DNA of 64,000 bases from Amycolatopsis thailandensis (GTDB lineage: Bacteria; Actinomycetota; Actinomycetes; Mycobacteriales; Pseudonocardiaceae), in the NCBI RefSeq assembly GCF_002234405.1, contig NZ_NMQT01000083.1:34002-98001 (forward strand), written 5' to 3'. Both the position numbers and the translations under genes were made by a program. Within the stretch, counting starts at the first letter, position 1. The number at the start of each line of letters is the position of its first letter. Shown here piece after piece: positions 33,945 to 42,528 of the stretch. The notes under the pieces were generated by a model. The model was not told the origin of the DNA, ran no database searches, and saw only the letters and a list, made by a program, of their open reading frames with translations.

Positions 33945-34847
33945 CTACTGGGTGACGGTCTGCGCACGGAGGTGTTCGACGGCGAGGCTGGCGGCTTCGC
34001 CGATGGCGGAATCGATCGCGGGCTGGCGATCGGCGAGGGAGTCGGCGCGGGTGAACACCGCGACGGCGTACCGGCGACCGTCCACAAAGGTCACCACCCC
34101 CGCTTCGTTGCGGACCGCGGGAAGCGTCCCGGTCTTCGCCGCGATGGTCACTCCCGCGGGGAAACCGGACGAGATCCGGTGCGGCCAGATCTGCTGGGCC
34201 ATGATCGCCCTTACGCGTTCGCAGGCGGCCGGGTCGCCCGCGCGGTCGGTCCAGATCGCGTCCAGCAGTTCGGTGATCTCACGCGGCGTCGACGCCGTGG
34301 TGCGTTCCGGGTCGAGCACCGCGAGCTTCCACAGCTGTTCCTCGGTGGCCGCGGCGAAGACGGCCTCCAGGTCGTCGTCCGGCTTCGCGCCGAGATCGGC
34401 GATCACCGAGGCGAAGAGGTCTTCGCAGCAGCCGATCAGCCGCGTCCTGGTCAGTCCGAGATCGGTGAGGACCTTGTCGACGGCCTCCTGCCCGACCCGG
34501 TAGTAGACGACGTCGGTCGCGGCGTTGTCGCTCATCGTCAGCATGAAATGCGCCAGGTCGCGCCAGCTCATCTCGACGTCGTCCGCGCAGCCGGCGGTGC
34601 CGATGCCGCCGATCCGGTAGCGCGCGGTGACACGGGTCCGCTCGGTGTCGTCGAGCCGTCCGGCGGCCACCTCACGGGCGAAGGCGACCGCCACCGGGAT
34701 CTTGAACACCGACGCCAGTACGACCGGGTCGTCCGCACCGACGCCGACTTCGGGGCCGCCGGGGGCGCCGACCTCGCGCGCGTGCACGAACCCGCGCGCC
34801 CCCGCCTTCGCGAAGACCGCTTCGATCCGTTCGACGATCGCCGTCAC
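33945..34847 (-). CDS. Class A beta-lactamase-like serine hydrolase 1
   Basis: 300 residues with the three active-site elements of class A enzymes: SVFK (Ser46, Lys49), SDN (106-108) and KTG in TIAAKTGTLPAV. I see no obvious Glu166-containing E-x-x-L-N omega-loop motif, which suggests a peptidase or esterase activity rather than efficient beta-lactam hydrolysis. No signal peptide is visible, which also argues for an intracellular peptide-processing role. Its start overlaps the stop of the class C-like gene (ATGA), and its stop is 9 bases from the lipoprotein start. It is related to the product of 36353-37264. Confidence 0.9.
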   Translation of the reverse strand: MTAIVERIEAVFAKAGARGFVHAREVGAPGGPEVGVGADDPVVLASVFKIPVAVAFAREVAAGRLDDTERTRVTARYRIGGIGTAGCADDVEMSWRDLAHFMLTMSDNAATDVVYYRVGQEAVDKVLTDLGLTRTRLIGCCEDLFASVIADLGAKPDDDLEAVFAAATEEQLWKLAVLDPERTTASTPREITELLDAIWTDRAGDPAACERVRAIMAQQIWPHRISSGFPAGVTIAAKTGTLPAVRNEAGVVTFVDGRRYAVAVFTRADSLADRQPAIDSAIGEAASLAVEHLRAQTVTQ

Positions 34848-36232
34848 CGGCTCACCCGCCGGTCGGCGCGGCCGGTGTGGACGTACAACGCGCGGCCGGT
34901 GCCGTCGTCACCGACGAACGCGTGCGGCATGTGCAGGCCGAGCCCGTCGTGCGCCACCACCAGGGTGTCACCCTTGTAGCCGAGCAGCTTGCTCTTCTCC
35001 GGCCCGGTCCCGAGCTCGGCGAAGATCCCCTTCGGCGTGCGCTCCAGCCACAGGTCGCCGTCCTCGTCCTGGCTGACGACGATCTCCGCCACCTGCGACG
35101 AGTACTCGCCCACGAAGCGGGACGGGTCGGCCGGGGCCTCCGCGGCGTCGGGCTCGGGCAGCGGCGGGACCTCGACGCCCGCGAGGTCGCCCAGCACCTT
35201 CCGGAAGACGTCCAGGTAGAGGTGCAGCGGTTTGCCGCCGTTGGTCAGCAGCGCCACCGCGACGTTGCTGCCCGGCACCACCCGCAGGAACGCCGACTGG
35301 CCGATGGTGCCGCCGTCGTGGCCGATCACCGGGCCGCCGTCCCAGTCGAAGATCATCCAGCCGAGGCCCCACGCGCCGCCCATCAGGCCGAGGTAGGGCA
35401 GTTCGACCTGGCGTTCCCACATCGCGCGGGCGGTTTCGGGCTTCAGGACCTGGGTGCCGTCGTCCGCGCGGCCTTCGTTGAGGTGCATGCGGACGAAGGT
35501 GAGCAGGTCGCGCGGGCGCATCGCGAGATGCGAGCCCGCCGGGGCGTTCGACCGCGTCAGCGCCCAGACCGGCGCGGCGACCGACTCGGCGTCCGGAGCG
35601 GGCTGGACGTGGCCGATCGCGGCGCGGTAGCGGATCGCGTCGTACGGCCCGGCCGCGGCGTGGGTCAGCCCGAGCGGCGCGAACAGGTGCTCGCGCAGGC
35701 AGTCGTCGTAGGACTTGCCGCGCAGGACCTCGACGATCCTGCCGAGCACGCAGTACCCGGCGTTGTTGTAGGAGAACATCTCCCCCGGCTCGAACAGCTG
35801 GGGCACGTCGACGAGGGTCGCCACGAGTTTCGCGACGCAGTCATCGCCCTGTCCGGTGTCGGTGAAGATGTCGCCCTCGAAGCCGGAGGTGTGGCAGGTC
35901 AGCTGCCGCACGGTGATCCGCGCCGCGGCGGCGTCGTCGGCGAGGACGAACTCGGGAAGATAGTCGCGGACGGGCTTGTCGAGGTCCAGCCTGCCCTCGT
36001 CGACGAGCTGCATCGCCAGCGTGGTCGTCCACACCTTGGTGATCGAGCCGATCTGGAAGACCGAGTCCACTGTGGACTCCACGGCGGTGCTCTTGTTCAG
36101 GACGCCGGCCGCGTGGTCGATCACCTGGCCGTTCGCGAAGACCGCGACGGCCGCGCCGGGTACCTGATGCTTCGCCAGGAGCTCGGCGAAGTTGTCCGCG
36201 AGCCAGGCATCGATTTCGGAAAGTTTCGACAT
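34844..36232 (-). CDS. Class C beta-lactamase/D-aminopeptidase-like serine hydrolase
   Basis: 462 residues. SITK at residues 63-66 (nucleophile Ser63), HTSG, FSYNNAGY (Y-x-N) and GHDGGTIG (the KTG equivalent) define the serine beta-lactamase/DD-peptidase fold. The C-terminal about 110 residues form a separate lipocalin-like barrel (FVGEYSSQVAEIVV), as in D-stereospecific aminopeptidases. It strongly resembles the second half of the fusion at 25159-28491 (same VFQIGSI-x-KVWT, IFTDTGxGDD and GWGLGW-like blocks), so the two probably arose by duplication. The start 36232 is preferred over 36238 because the AAGG site then has proper spacing. No signal peptide. Confidence 0.9.
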   Translation of the reverse strand: MSKLSEIDAWLADNFAELLAKHQVPGAAVAVFANGQVIDHAAGVLNKSTAVESTVDSVFQIGSITKVWTTTLAMQLVDEGRLDLDKPVRDYLPEFVLADDAAAARITVRQLTCHTSGFEGDIFTDTGQGDDCVAKLVATLVDVPQLFEPGEMFSYNNAGYCVLGRIVEVLRGKSYDDCLREHLFAPLGLTHAAAGPYDAIRYRAAIGHVQPAPDAESVAAPVWALTRSNAPAGSHLAMRPRDLLTFVRMHLNEGRADDGTQVLKPETARAMWERQVELPYLGLMGGAWGLGWMIFDWDGGPVIGHDGGTIGQSAFLRVVPGSNVAVALLTNGGKPLHLYLDVFRKVLGDLAGVEVPPLPEPDAAEAPADPSRFVGEYSSQVAEIVVSQDEDGDLWLERTPKGIFAELGTGPEKSKLLGYKGDTLVVAHDGLGLHMPHAFVGDDGTGRALYVHTGRADRRVSR

Positions 36233-36352
36233 GGGCATCCTTGTCCGTGGAAAGAGTGGACCGGCAGTTCCCGGAATGCTAAGACGGTGCCGGGCGTCAC
36301 CGGTTCGTGCGGAACGACGAGAGCGGCGAGAAAATTCATCCAGGCGGACGAA

Positions 36353-37264
36353 TCATTCGCCCCCGGCCTCGGGAAGCCTGAGCCATTCGACGGCCTGCGC
36401 CGCGGCGAAGCCGATGAACGCGTCCCGCTCCGGCACCCGCGACCGCCCGTCGACGGCGTCGGTGAAAATCCCTACCGCGTAACGGCCGCCATCCGGGTGC
36501 TCGACCACACCCACCTCGTTGCGCACCGACGGCAGCGTCCCGGTCTTGCCGCTGACGCGGATCCCGTCGTCCGGGAACCCGGATCGCAGCCGGTGCGGCC
36601 ACACCTGGAGGTCGAGCCAGCGCCGGACGTCGGCGCACGCGGACGGCGACGCGGCCTCGTCCCGCCAGATCAGCCTGAGCAGCCGGGTGATCTCCTCGGC
36701 CGTCGTGGCGCAGGTGTGCGCCGGTTGCAGCGCGCGCAACGCGTGTATCCGCTCGATCGACAGCTCGGACAGCGCTTTCTCATCGTCCTCGTAGGAGATC
36801 CCGAGGTCTTCGCCGATGCTGTCGAGCACCTCGCGGCAGTCCTGCGGGACGGTGGTGTGCTCGAAACCGAGGCGCCGCAACGTCTTGGCCGTCGCTTCCT
36901 TCCCGACGCGGGCGAGGATCAGGTCGGTGGCCACGTTGTCGCTGATCCCGATCATCAGGATCGCGAGGTCGTACCAGGACATCGTGATCTCGTGCCGGAA
37001 GGTGGCCAGGCCGTACGGGCTCGGCGTGGGGTGCCCGGCCGGGACGGTGACCGGCTCGCCGAGGTCGAGCTCACCCTCGGCGCCCTGCCTCGCCAGCTCC
37101 AGCGCGATCGGGACCTTGAAGACCGACGCCGTGACGACGGGCGCGTTCTCGTCGATCCCGATCCGCCGGGCGCCGTCGATTTCGGCCGCGTGCAGCCGGA
37201 CCCGGACGCCGACCTCCTTGGCTCGGGCGTTGATCGTTGCGATGACTTGGGACGCGGTGGTCAT
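36353..37264 (-). CDS. Class A beta-lactamase-like serine hydrolase 2
   Basis: 303 residues with SVFK (Ser47, Lys50), SDN (108-110) and SGKTGTLPSVRNE. It is clearly paralogous to the hydrolase at 33945-34847 (shared KxGxLPxVRNExGVV block, similar lengths, same lack of signal peptide and of a clear Glu166 loop). A 120-base gap containing no gene separates it from the class C-like gene. A large hairpin (37287-37369) lies just upstream, between it and the MFS gene, so it may have its own promoter. Likely role: cytoplasmic amide or ester hydrolysis of D-residue peptides, by context. Confidence 0.9.
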   Translation of the reverse strand: MTTASQVIATINARAKEVGVRVRLHAAEIDGARRIGIDENAPVVTASVFKVPIALELARQGAEGELDLGEPVTVPAGHPTPSPYGLATFRHEITMSWYDLAILMIGISDNVATDLILARVGKEATAKTLRRLGFEHTTVPQDCREVLDSIGEDLGISYEDDEKALSELSIERIHALRALQPAHTCATTAEEITRLLRLIWRDEAASPSACADVRRWLDLQVWPHRLRSGFPDDGIRVSGKTGTLPSVRNEVGVVEHPDGGRYAVGIFTDAVDGRSRVPERDAFIGFAAAQAVEWLRLPEAGGE

Positions 37265-37286
37265 GGAACTCCTGTCTGCTTTGGGT

Positions 37287-37369
37287 GGGCTGAAGGGGCC
37301 CTTCACCGCATGCGACGCGGCGAAGGACGCTTTCGTCGCATCTGACGCGGTGAAGGGCCCCTTCAGCCC
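37287..37369. terminator. Large hairpin at the end of the MFS gene, member of a repeat family
   Basis: Perfect 22-bp outer arms (37287-37308 and 37348-37369; GGGCTGAAGGGGCCCTTCAC class) enclose an inner stem made from GCGACG and CGTCGC. The stem includes the MFS stop codon (37363-37365). Its right part (37315-37369) matches 53520-53574 at about 47 of 55 positions, so it belongs to a dispersed intergenic repeat family. It probably terminates or attenuates transcription inside the island. Confidence 0.75.
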
Positions 37370-38625
37370 CTGGGACTCGCCGGGGAGAAGGTGAACTGCG
37401 CCGGATTCTGCGGCACCCAGAACGCCATCACCGCGGTGAGGAACGTGGTGCCGATGAGGAAACCGAACGCCGCGGTGTAGGAGAAAGCGTCGGCGAGCCA
37501 GCCCATCGCCACCGGAGCGACCGCGCCGGCCACCTGGCCGCCGAAGTTCATCACTCCCATGCCGATCCCGGTGACGGCCGTGGGCAGAACCCGCAGCGGC
37601 AGACCGAAGACGGCCATCGTCGCCATGCCGAACACCGCGAGCGCGAGTGTCTCGTAGAGGGTGAATTCCGCCGTGCTGTCCGCGTTCACCATCAGTGTCA
37701 GCAAAGCCACGGTCACCAGCGCGATCGAACCGAGATACCAGCGGCCGTGGTCGTGGAAGTACTTGTCGAACAGCCAGCCGCCGAGGATCGTCGTGCCGAT
37801 GCTGACCAGCATCGGGATGGCCGCGAGGACCCCGGTCTGATTCAGCGTCAAGCCCCGCGCTTCGAGCAGATAGCTGGGCACCCAGGTGATCAGGCCGTAG
37901 TTCAGCATGTTGGTGGCGCAGAACAACAGTGTGAACTTCCAGACCACAAAGGACTTCAGCACCTGTTTGCGCGACACTTCGGGCGTGCTCGCCTCGGTGC
38001 GGGGAAGACTGCTCAACGACTTCGGCAGCGGCTTGGGCAACAGCGTCCAGACGACCACGCCGATGATCGCGCCGATCCCGGCCATCCAGAAGAAGGTGTG
38101 CCGCCAGCCGAGGGCCATCAGCAGCGGGCCGACGATCAGCGGCGCGAGTCCCGCGCCGATCCCGCCGGCGGACAGCATCACGCCGGTCACCGTCGCCCGG
38201 TTGCCGGGAGTGGTCCGTTCGGCGATCGCCTTGAACGAGGCCGCCGGGAAAAGACCTTGGCATACGCCGAAAAGGCCGCGGACGACCAACAGCATGCCGA
38301 AGGTGCCCGCCATCCCGGTCATCGCGGTGAACGCCGACCAGGCCAGCAACGTCACCAGCATCGGCCCCCGCGAACCGTACCGGTCGGCGAGGAATCCCGC
38401 CGGGATCTGGCAGACCATGTAGACCAGCGCGAAGACGGTCACGAGCCAGCCCTGCTGGGTCTTGCTGAGGTCGAACTCGGCGCCGATCATCGGCAGCGCC
38501 ATCCCGATGGAGAACCGGTCGATGTAGTCGACCGCCCAGGCGAAGACCATCACCACCATGGTGATGAGCGCCGTCCGGTTGATCCGCCGCGCTGTCCAGG
38601 TGTCCTCATTGACCACTGCCGTCAT
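37363..38625 (-). CDS. MFS transporter (anion:cation symporter-like)
   Basis: 420 residues with twelve hydrophobic segments. The loop 2-3 motif is GFLADRYGSRGPM, and the start TALITMVVMVFAWAVDYIDRFSIGMALP is typical of the ACS/NNP-like MFS branch that carries organic anions (tartrate, glucarate, phthalate, N-acylated or amino-acid-like acids). ATG 38625 has GGAGGC upstream; the frame extends to 38682 without a site. Embedded in the island between PucR and the class A-like hydrolases. The substrate may be an N-acyl amino acid or peptide-derived acid, by context only. Confidence 0.88.
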   Translation of the reverse strand: MTAVVNEDTWTARRINRTALITMVVMVFAWAVDYIDRFSIGMALPMIGAEFDLSKTQQGWLVTVFALVYMVCQIPAGFLADRYGSRGPMLVTLLAWSAFTAMTGMAGTFGMLLVVRGLFGVCQGLFPAASFKAIAERTTPGNRATVTGVMLSAGGIGAGLAPLIVGPLLMALGWRHTFFWMAGIGAIIGVVVWTLLPKPLPKSLSSLPRTEASTPEVSRKQVLKSFVVWKFTLLFCATNMLNYGLITWVPSYLLEARGLTLNQTGVLAAIPMLVSIGTTILGGWLFDKYFHDHGRWYLGSIALVTVALLTLMVNADSTAEFTLYETLALAVFGMATMAVFGLPLRVLPTAVTGIGMGVMNFGGQVAGAVAPVAMGWLADAFSYTAAFGFLIGTTFLTAVMAFWVPQNPAQFTFSPASPRG

Positions 38626-38762
38626 GGCGCCTCCGCGGAAACGTTGGGAGAGAAGGAGAACGGCGAGGGTGGCGCCGATCACTCATTCTGAAACGCACTC
38701 GGCGGACGGAGTTCGTGCGATTTCACGAACATCCGGCGCCGTTTCGGGCCGGGAGACCAACG

Positions 38763-40433
38763 TCAGTCTTCGGCGCCCGGTGGCCCTGTCCGCGCGTCGC
38801 GGGGCAACAGCCGTAGTTGCACCATCGCGGCGAACCGCTCGCCCGCGTCGTCGAGGTCGATTTCCCCGACTTCCGCGAGACGCCGCAAGCGATAGCGGAA
38901 CGTGTTCGGATGGACGTAGGCGGCGGCGGACGCGGCACCGATGTCACCGAAGGCGTCCAGCCAGCACCGGAGGGTGTGCACCAGTTGTGACTGGTGCTGG
39001 GCGTCGTAGGCGAGCAGCCGCGCGACAGGTCCTGTCGCGACGTCTCCCCTGGCCGCGGCGAGGTCGGCCAGTTCCAGCATGAGCGCGTCGACGTGGACGT
39101 CGTCGGCGGTCGCGACCCGTTTCGCGCCGGCGTTGGTGAGCAGCACGCGCAACGCCCGGTCCGCGCCGTCACGTGAGGCACGCAGGCCGGAGCCGTCGAG
39201 CGCGAGCGGGCCGATGCCGATCGCGGCGGCCGCCCGTCGCCCGGTGCGCTCCAGGAAGGTCGACGCGACCCGCACCGAACGCTCCTGGCAGTCGTCGTGG
39301 CTGCCCGGCATCGGGACGATGCCGTAGGCGACGTCGCCGACGAGAGCGACGGCCGAGCGCGGCTGTACGGCGCTGAGGTGCATGGCGAGCGCGTCGGCGA
39401 CCCGCTGGCGATCCGCGACCAGCCGGAGGTCGTCCTCCAGCGCGGGCGCGCCGAGCAGTCCCATGGCGAGCACGATCGACGGCTGGCCGAGCAGGCCGAG
39501 CCGGGCGATGGCCTCCGGCGCCCCGGAACCGCCTTCGAGCGCCGTGCTCACCAGGTCCGCGCGAAGCCGTCGTTCGACGTCGGCGCCCGCGCGCAGCCGG
39601 AGCATGTGCAGTGCGACGAGTTTGGTGGCGTCGATCAGGGCCTGGGTCCGCTCCTCGCTGAGCGGCTCCCGCACCGCCGCCCAGATCGAGCCGAGTATCT
39701 CGTCGCCTGCCCGGACAGCGAGCGCCACCCGGGGAAGGACGATCTCGATGTCTTCGTAGCGCTGCGGGTCGACGTAGACGGGCGTGTGGTCGCGGTACAG
39801 CCGTTCGAAGACGCCGTCCTGTTCCAGACCGCGGGTGAACCGCTCCGGCACCTGCCTGCCGAGGATGGTCTCGACGCGGGAAGGGTCGGCCTCGTCCTGT
39901 CGTCCGGAGAAGGCGAGGACACGGGAGTTCCGGTCCTCGATGGTCACCGGCGCGTCCAGGAGCGCGGCGATCGCGTTGGCCAGCGCGAAGAGATCACCCG
40001 AAGGCATGCCGCCGAGCGTCTGCGGCGAGACCTCGCCGACGTCGCCCTCGGCCAGCAGGGTCCTGAGCATGGCGGCGAGCTGGGCCCAGGACGCGCCTCG
40101 CGCGAGCCCGAGCAGGGCGACCCCGGACGAATCCGCGGCGCGCCGGAGTTCCGGCGTCGGGGTGACGGGAGAGCGGACGACGAGCGCCGCCGCGCCCCTC
40201 GCGCCCACGTCGCGCAAGAGGCGGACGACCTCGTCCTGCTCCCGCACCCCGACGCCGAGCACGACGGCTCCGCCAGGGATGTCGGATTCGTCGTGCGGAT
40301 CGTGGATGACCACCCCGCCGAGCTGCTTGCGGGTGGTCCGGCCGACCGCGACCGGCTCCAGGAGCACGTCCCCGAGGTCTTCGAGAACGCGCCCCAAACT
40401 CGTGTGCGGCTTGCTGGGCACCGGTGTCAGCAC
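38763..40433 (-). CDS. PucR-family transcriptional regulator
   Basis: 556 residues. The N-terminal PucR domain (about 10-130) is followed by a GAF-like central part (VTIEDRNSRVLAFSGRQDEADPSR) and a C-terminal HTH_30 with AAAYVHPNTFRYRLRRLAEV. PucR-type proteins regulate catabolism of purines, amino acids or amines. The start is GTG 40433. It sits between the racemase module (upstream genes) and the MFS/hydrolase/importer module (downstream genes), all in the same direction. A palindrome lies 26-41 bases upstream of its start. Confidence 0.9.
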   Translation of the reverse strand: MLTPVPSKPHTSLGRVLEDLGDVLLEPVAVGRTTRKQLGGVVIHDPHDESDIPGGAVVLGVGVREQDEVVRLLRDVGARGAAALVVRSPVTPTPELRRAADSSGVALLGLARGASWAQLAAMLRTLLAEGDVGEVSPQTLGGMPSGDLFALANAIAALLDAPVTIEDRNSRVLAFSGRQDEADPSRVETILGRQVPERFTRGLEQDGVFERLYRDHTPVYVDPQRYEDIEIVLPRVALAVRAGDEILGSIWAAVREPLSEERTQALIDATKLVALHMLRLRAGADVERRLRADLVSTALEGGSGAPEAIARLGLLGQPSIVLAMGLLGAPALEDDLRLVADRQRVADALAMHLSAVQPRSAVALVGDVAYGIVPMPGSHDDCQERSVRVASTFLERTGRRAAAAIGIGPLALDGSGLRASRDGADRALRVLLTNAGAKRVATADDVHVDALMLELADLAAARGDVATGPVARLLAYDAQHQSQLVHTLRCWLDAFGDIGAASAAAYVHPNTFRYRLRRLAEVGEIDLDDAGERFAAMVQLRLLPRDARTGPPGAED

Positions 40434-40458
40434 CCCCCGAAGTTAAACCCGGTCTCAC

Positions 40459-40474
40459 CGAACCGATTGGTTCG
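40459..40474. promoter_or_regulatory. Palindrome upstream of pucR-like gene
   Basis: CGAACC-GATT-GGTTCG, a perfect 6+4+6 inverted repeat located 26-41 bases upstream of the PucR start codon, in an unusually A/T-rich stretch that also holds a small CGTAG-TTCG-CTACG hairpin (40501-40514) at the racemase stop. It is a candidate operator for autoregulation. Confidence 0.5.
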
Positions 40475-40509
40475 CTTCGACCAAATCTAACCCCGGAATT
40501 CGTAGTTCG

Positions 40510-41616
40510 CTACGAACCGATCCACGCTTTCTCGGCGGTGAACTCATCCAGGAGGTCGGGAATCGGGGTCACGCCGAGGCCCGGCCCGGTCGGCACCGGC
40601 AGGTGCCCCGCGTCCAGCACGAACGGCTCGGTGATGTCCGTGCGGTAGAACCGGCCGGACGCCGAGGTGTCACCCGGCAGTGTGAAGCCGGGAAGCGACG
40701 CCAGCGCGACGTTGGCCGCCCGGCCCAGCCCGGTCTCGATCATGCCGCCGCACCACACCGCGACCCCGTGCGCCGCGCAGACGTCGTGCACCCGGCGGGC
40801 TTCGAGGTAGCCGCCGACCCGGCCCGGCTTGATGTTGACGATCTGGCAGGCGCCCAGCTTGATCGCGTCCGCCGCGGCCTTGGCGGAGACGATCGACTCG
40901 TCGAGGCAGATCGGCGTCCGGATCCGCTTGGCCAGTTCGGCGTGGCCGAGCACGTCCTCCTCTTCGAGCGGCTGCTCGATCAGCAGGAGATCGAACGGGT
41001 CGAGCCGGGACAGCAGCGGCGCGTCGCCCAGGGTGTACGCGGTGTTCGCGTCGACCTGCAACAGCACGTCGTCACCGAAGCGCTCCCGCACCTGCCGTAC
41101 CGGCTCGACGTCCCAGCCGGGTTCGATCTTCAGCTTGATGCGGACGTAGCCCTCGTCGAGGTACCCGCCGACGACGTCGAGCAGCTGCGGGATCGAGTCC
41201 ATGATCCCGACCGAGACACCGCAGGCCACTGTGTCGCGAGTGGACCCCAGCTCCGCCGCGAAGGACCGTTCGTGCGCCCGGAGTTCGGCGTCGAGAATCG
41301 CCATCTCCAGCGCGCCCTTCGCCATCCGGTGGCCCTTGAACTTCGCCAGCAACGGCGTCACCTTGTACGCGGTCACGTCGTCGGCGGCCAGCAGGGCCGG
41401 GATCAGATGGTTCCGCAGCACGTGTTCGGCGGCGTCGTTGTACTCCGAGGAGTAGACCGGCGCCGCCATCGTGACGCATTCGCCCCAACCCTCGCCCGCC
41501 GGGGTCACCGCACGGACGAGCAGCAGTTCCCGTTCGGACTGAGTCCCGAACGACGTCCGGAACGGGGCCACGAGCGGCATCCGGACCCGGCGCAGTTCCA
41601 CACCGCTGAGTTTCAC
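40510..41616 (-). CDS. N-succinyl/N-acyl amino acid racemase (enolase superfamily, OSBS-like)
   Basis: 368-residue muconate-lactonizing-enzyme-type enolase. Catalytic lysines are in RIKLKIEPG (Lys161 and Lys163) and NIKPGRVGG (about Lys263). Metal ligands are in QVDANT (about Asp189), IEQPLEE (about Glu214) and CLDESI (about Asp239). The sequence is very close to what I recall of the Amycolatopsis N-acylamino acid racemase, which racemises N-succinylamino acids much better than N-acetyl ones and also has o-succinylbenzoate synthase activity. GTG 41616 overlaps the stop of the GNAT gene (GTGA). With the GNAT and M20 genes it completes a D-to-L amino acid inversion module; no other menaquinone genes are near, so a dedicated MenC role is less likely. 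Confidence 0.95.
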   Translation of the reverse strand: MKLSGVELRRVRMPLVAPFRTSFGTQSERELLLVRAVTPAGEGWGECVTMAAPVYSSEYNDAAEHVLRNHLIPALLAADDVTAYKVTPLLAKFKGHRMAKGALEMAILDAELRAHERSFAAELGSTRDTVACGVSVGIMDSIPQLLDVVGGYLDEGYVRIKLKIEPGWDVEPVRQVRERFGDDVLLQVDANTAYTLGDAPLLSRLDPFDLLLIEQPLEEEDVLGHAELAKRIRTPICLDESIVSAKAAADAIKLGACQIVNIKPGRVGGYLEARRVHDVCAAHGVAVWCGGMIETGLGRAANVALASLPGFTLPGDTSASGRFYRTDITEPFVLDAGHLPVPTGPGLGVTPIPDLLDEFTAEKAWIGS

Positions 41617-42497
41617 GACTGCTCCTTCGAGATCACGTACCAGCCGGCACGATCGAAACCGGCGACCCGGGCGTTGTCCGCCATCAGTCCGCCGAGGACT
41701 TCGCGCAGGGCGACGCGCCACGCGTTGCCGCGACCGGGATCGGTGCGGCGTAACCGTTCGATGTCGGACGGGACGGCGACGAGCACCGTCGGGGTGTCGG
41801 CGGATCCGATGCTCGGACCGCCGTCGGAGTCGACCGACAGCGCCTTCGCCGCGCCCAGCGCCCCCGCGTCGATCAGGACGGGTTCGCCGAACGCCGCGGA
41901 GCGGACGTCCGGGCTCGTCAGGTCCCAGCCGACCATCAGCCGGTCGGTGTCACCCGAACCGTTGATGCCGTCCTCCATGGGACCGTAGAAATCGGGCAGG
42001 TACCCGATCGGGCGTGCGCCGAGTTTCCCCAGGTTGAAATAGGCGTTGCGGCGCACCAGCGGATCAAAGGTCCAGGTGATCACCGAGACGTCCTGGAGCA
42101 GCGCCCAGCCGCGCTGGTGCAGTTTGAGCGCGTGCCCGATCCCCCGTCCCGCGCCGGCGTGGGCGACCCCGGCGATATGACTGTGCAGGCTGCCCTTTCC
42201 CGGGTTCCCGAAGAAACCGAAACAGGCCCCCAGCAGTTCGCCGTGCTCGAACGCGCCCGCGACGTAGTTCCCGGCGGTGGACATGGCACGGAGCAGCTCC
42301 GTGCTCACCGGCCGGGAGCCCGGAGCGGACTGCCAGATCGAGTCGAACAGGCCGACCACCGCGGCCAGATCGGCGATTTCGGTGAGTTCGCGGATTTCGA
42401 CGCCCGAAGCCGCGGCCGCGGCGCGCGCGGCGGCGACGGCCTCGTCGCGCACCTCCACCGGCACCAGGCTCTCGGTATTCGTCGCAAGATTCGTCAC
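41613..42497 (-). CDS. GNAT acyltransferase, probable D-amino acid N-succinyltransferase
   Basis: 294 residues with a GNAT fold: EIRELTEIADLAAVVGLFDSIW at the start, SHIAGVAHAGAGRGIGHALKLHQRGWAL as the acyl-CoA binding helix (GxGxGxG/A type), then VITWTFDPLVRRNAYFNLGKLGA. This resembles the large GNAT proteins found beside N-succinylamino acid racemases in Geobacillus and Amycolatopsis, where the partner was shown to be a succinyl-CoA:D-amino acid succinyltransferase. GTG 42497 has GGAAAGGA upstream. The stop overlaps the racemase start by 4 bases, so the two products are made together. Confidence 0.87.
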   Translation of the reverse strand: MTNLATNTESLVPVEVRDEAVAAARAAAAASGVEIRELTEIADLAAVVGLFDSIWQSAPGSRPVSTELLRAMSTAGNYVAGAFEHGELLGACFGFFGNPGKGSLHSHIAGVAHAGAGRGIGHALKLHQRGWALLQDVSVITWTFDPLVRRNAYFNLGKLGARPIGYLPDFYGPMEDGINGSGDTDRLMVGWDLTSPDVRSAAFGEPVLIDAGALGAAKALSVDSDGGPSIGSADTPTVLVAVPSDIERLRRTDPGRGNAWRVALREVLGGLMADNARVAGFDRAGWYVISKEQS

Positions 42498-42528
42498 GGG
42501 ACAATCCTTTCCCGGCTCGGTGGCCGAG

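Noticed and set aside
33945..37264. Annotation of the class A-like genes as antibiotic resistance beta-lactamases
   Set aside because: No signal peptide, no clear Glu166 loop, and location inside a peptide-catabolic operon.
40510..41616. Assignment of the racemase as MenC (o-succinylbenzoate synthase of menaquinone synthesis)
   Set aside because: The fold has that side activity, but no other men genes are near and the GNAT and M20 neighbours fit the N-succinylamino acid pathway.
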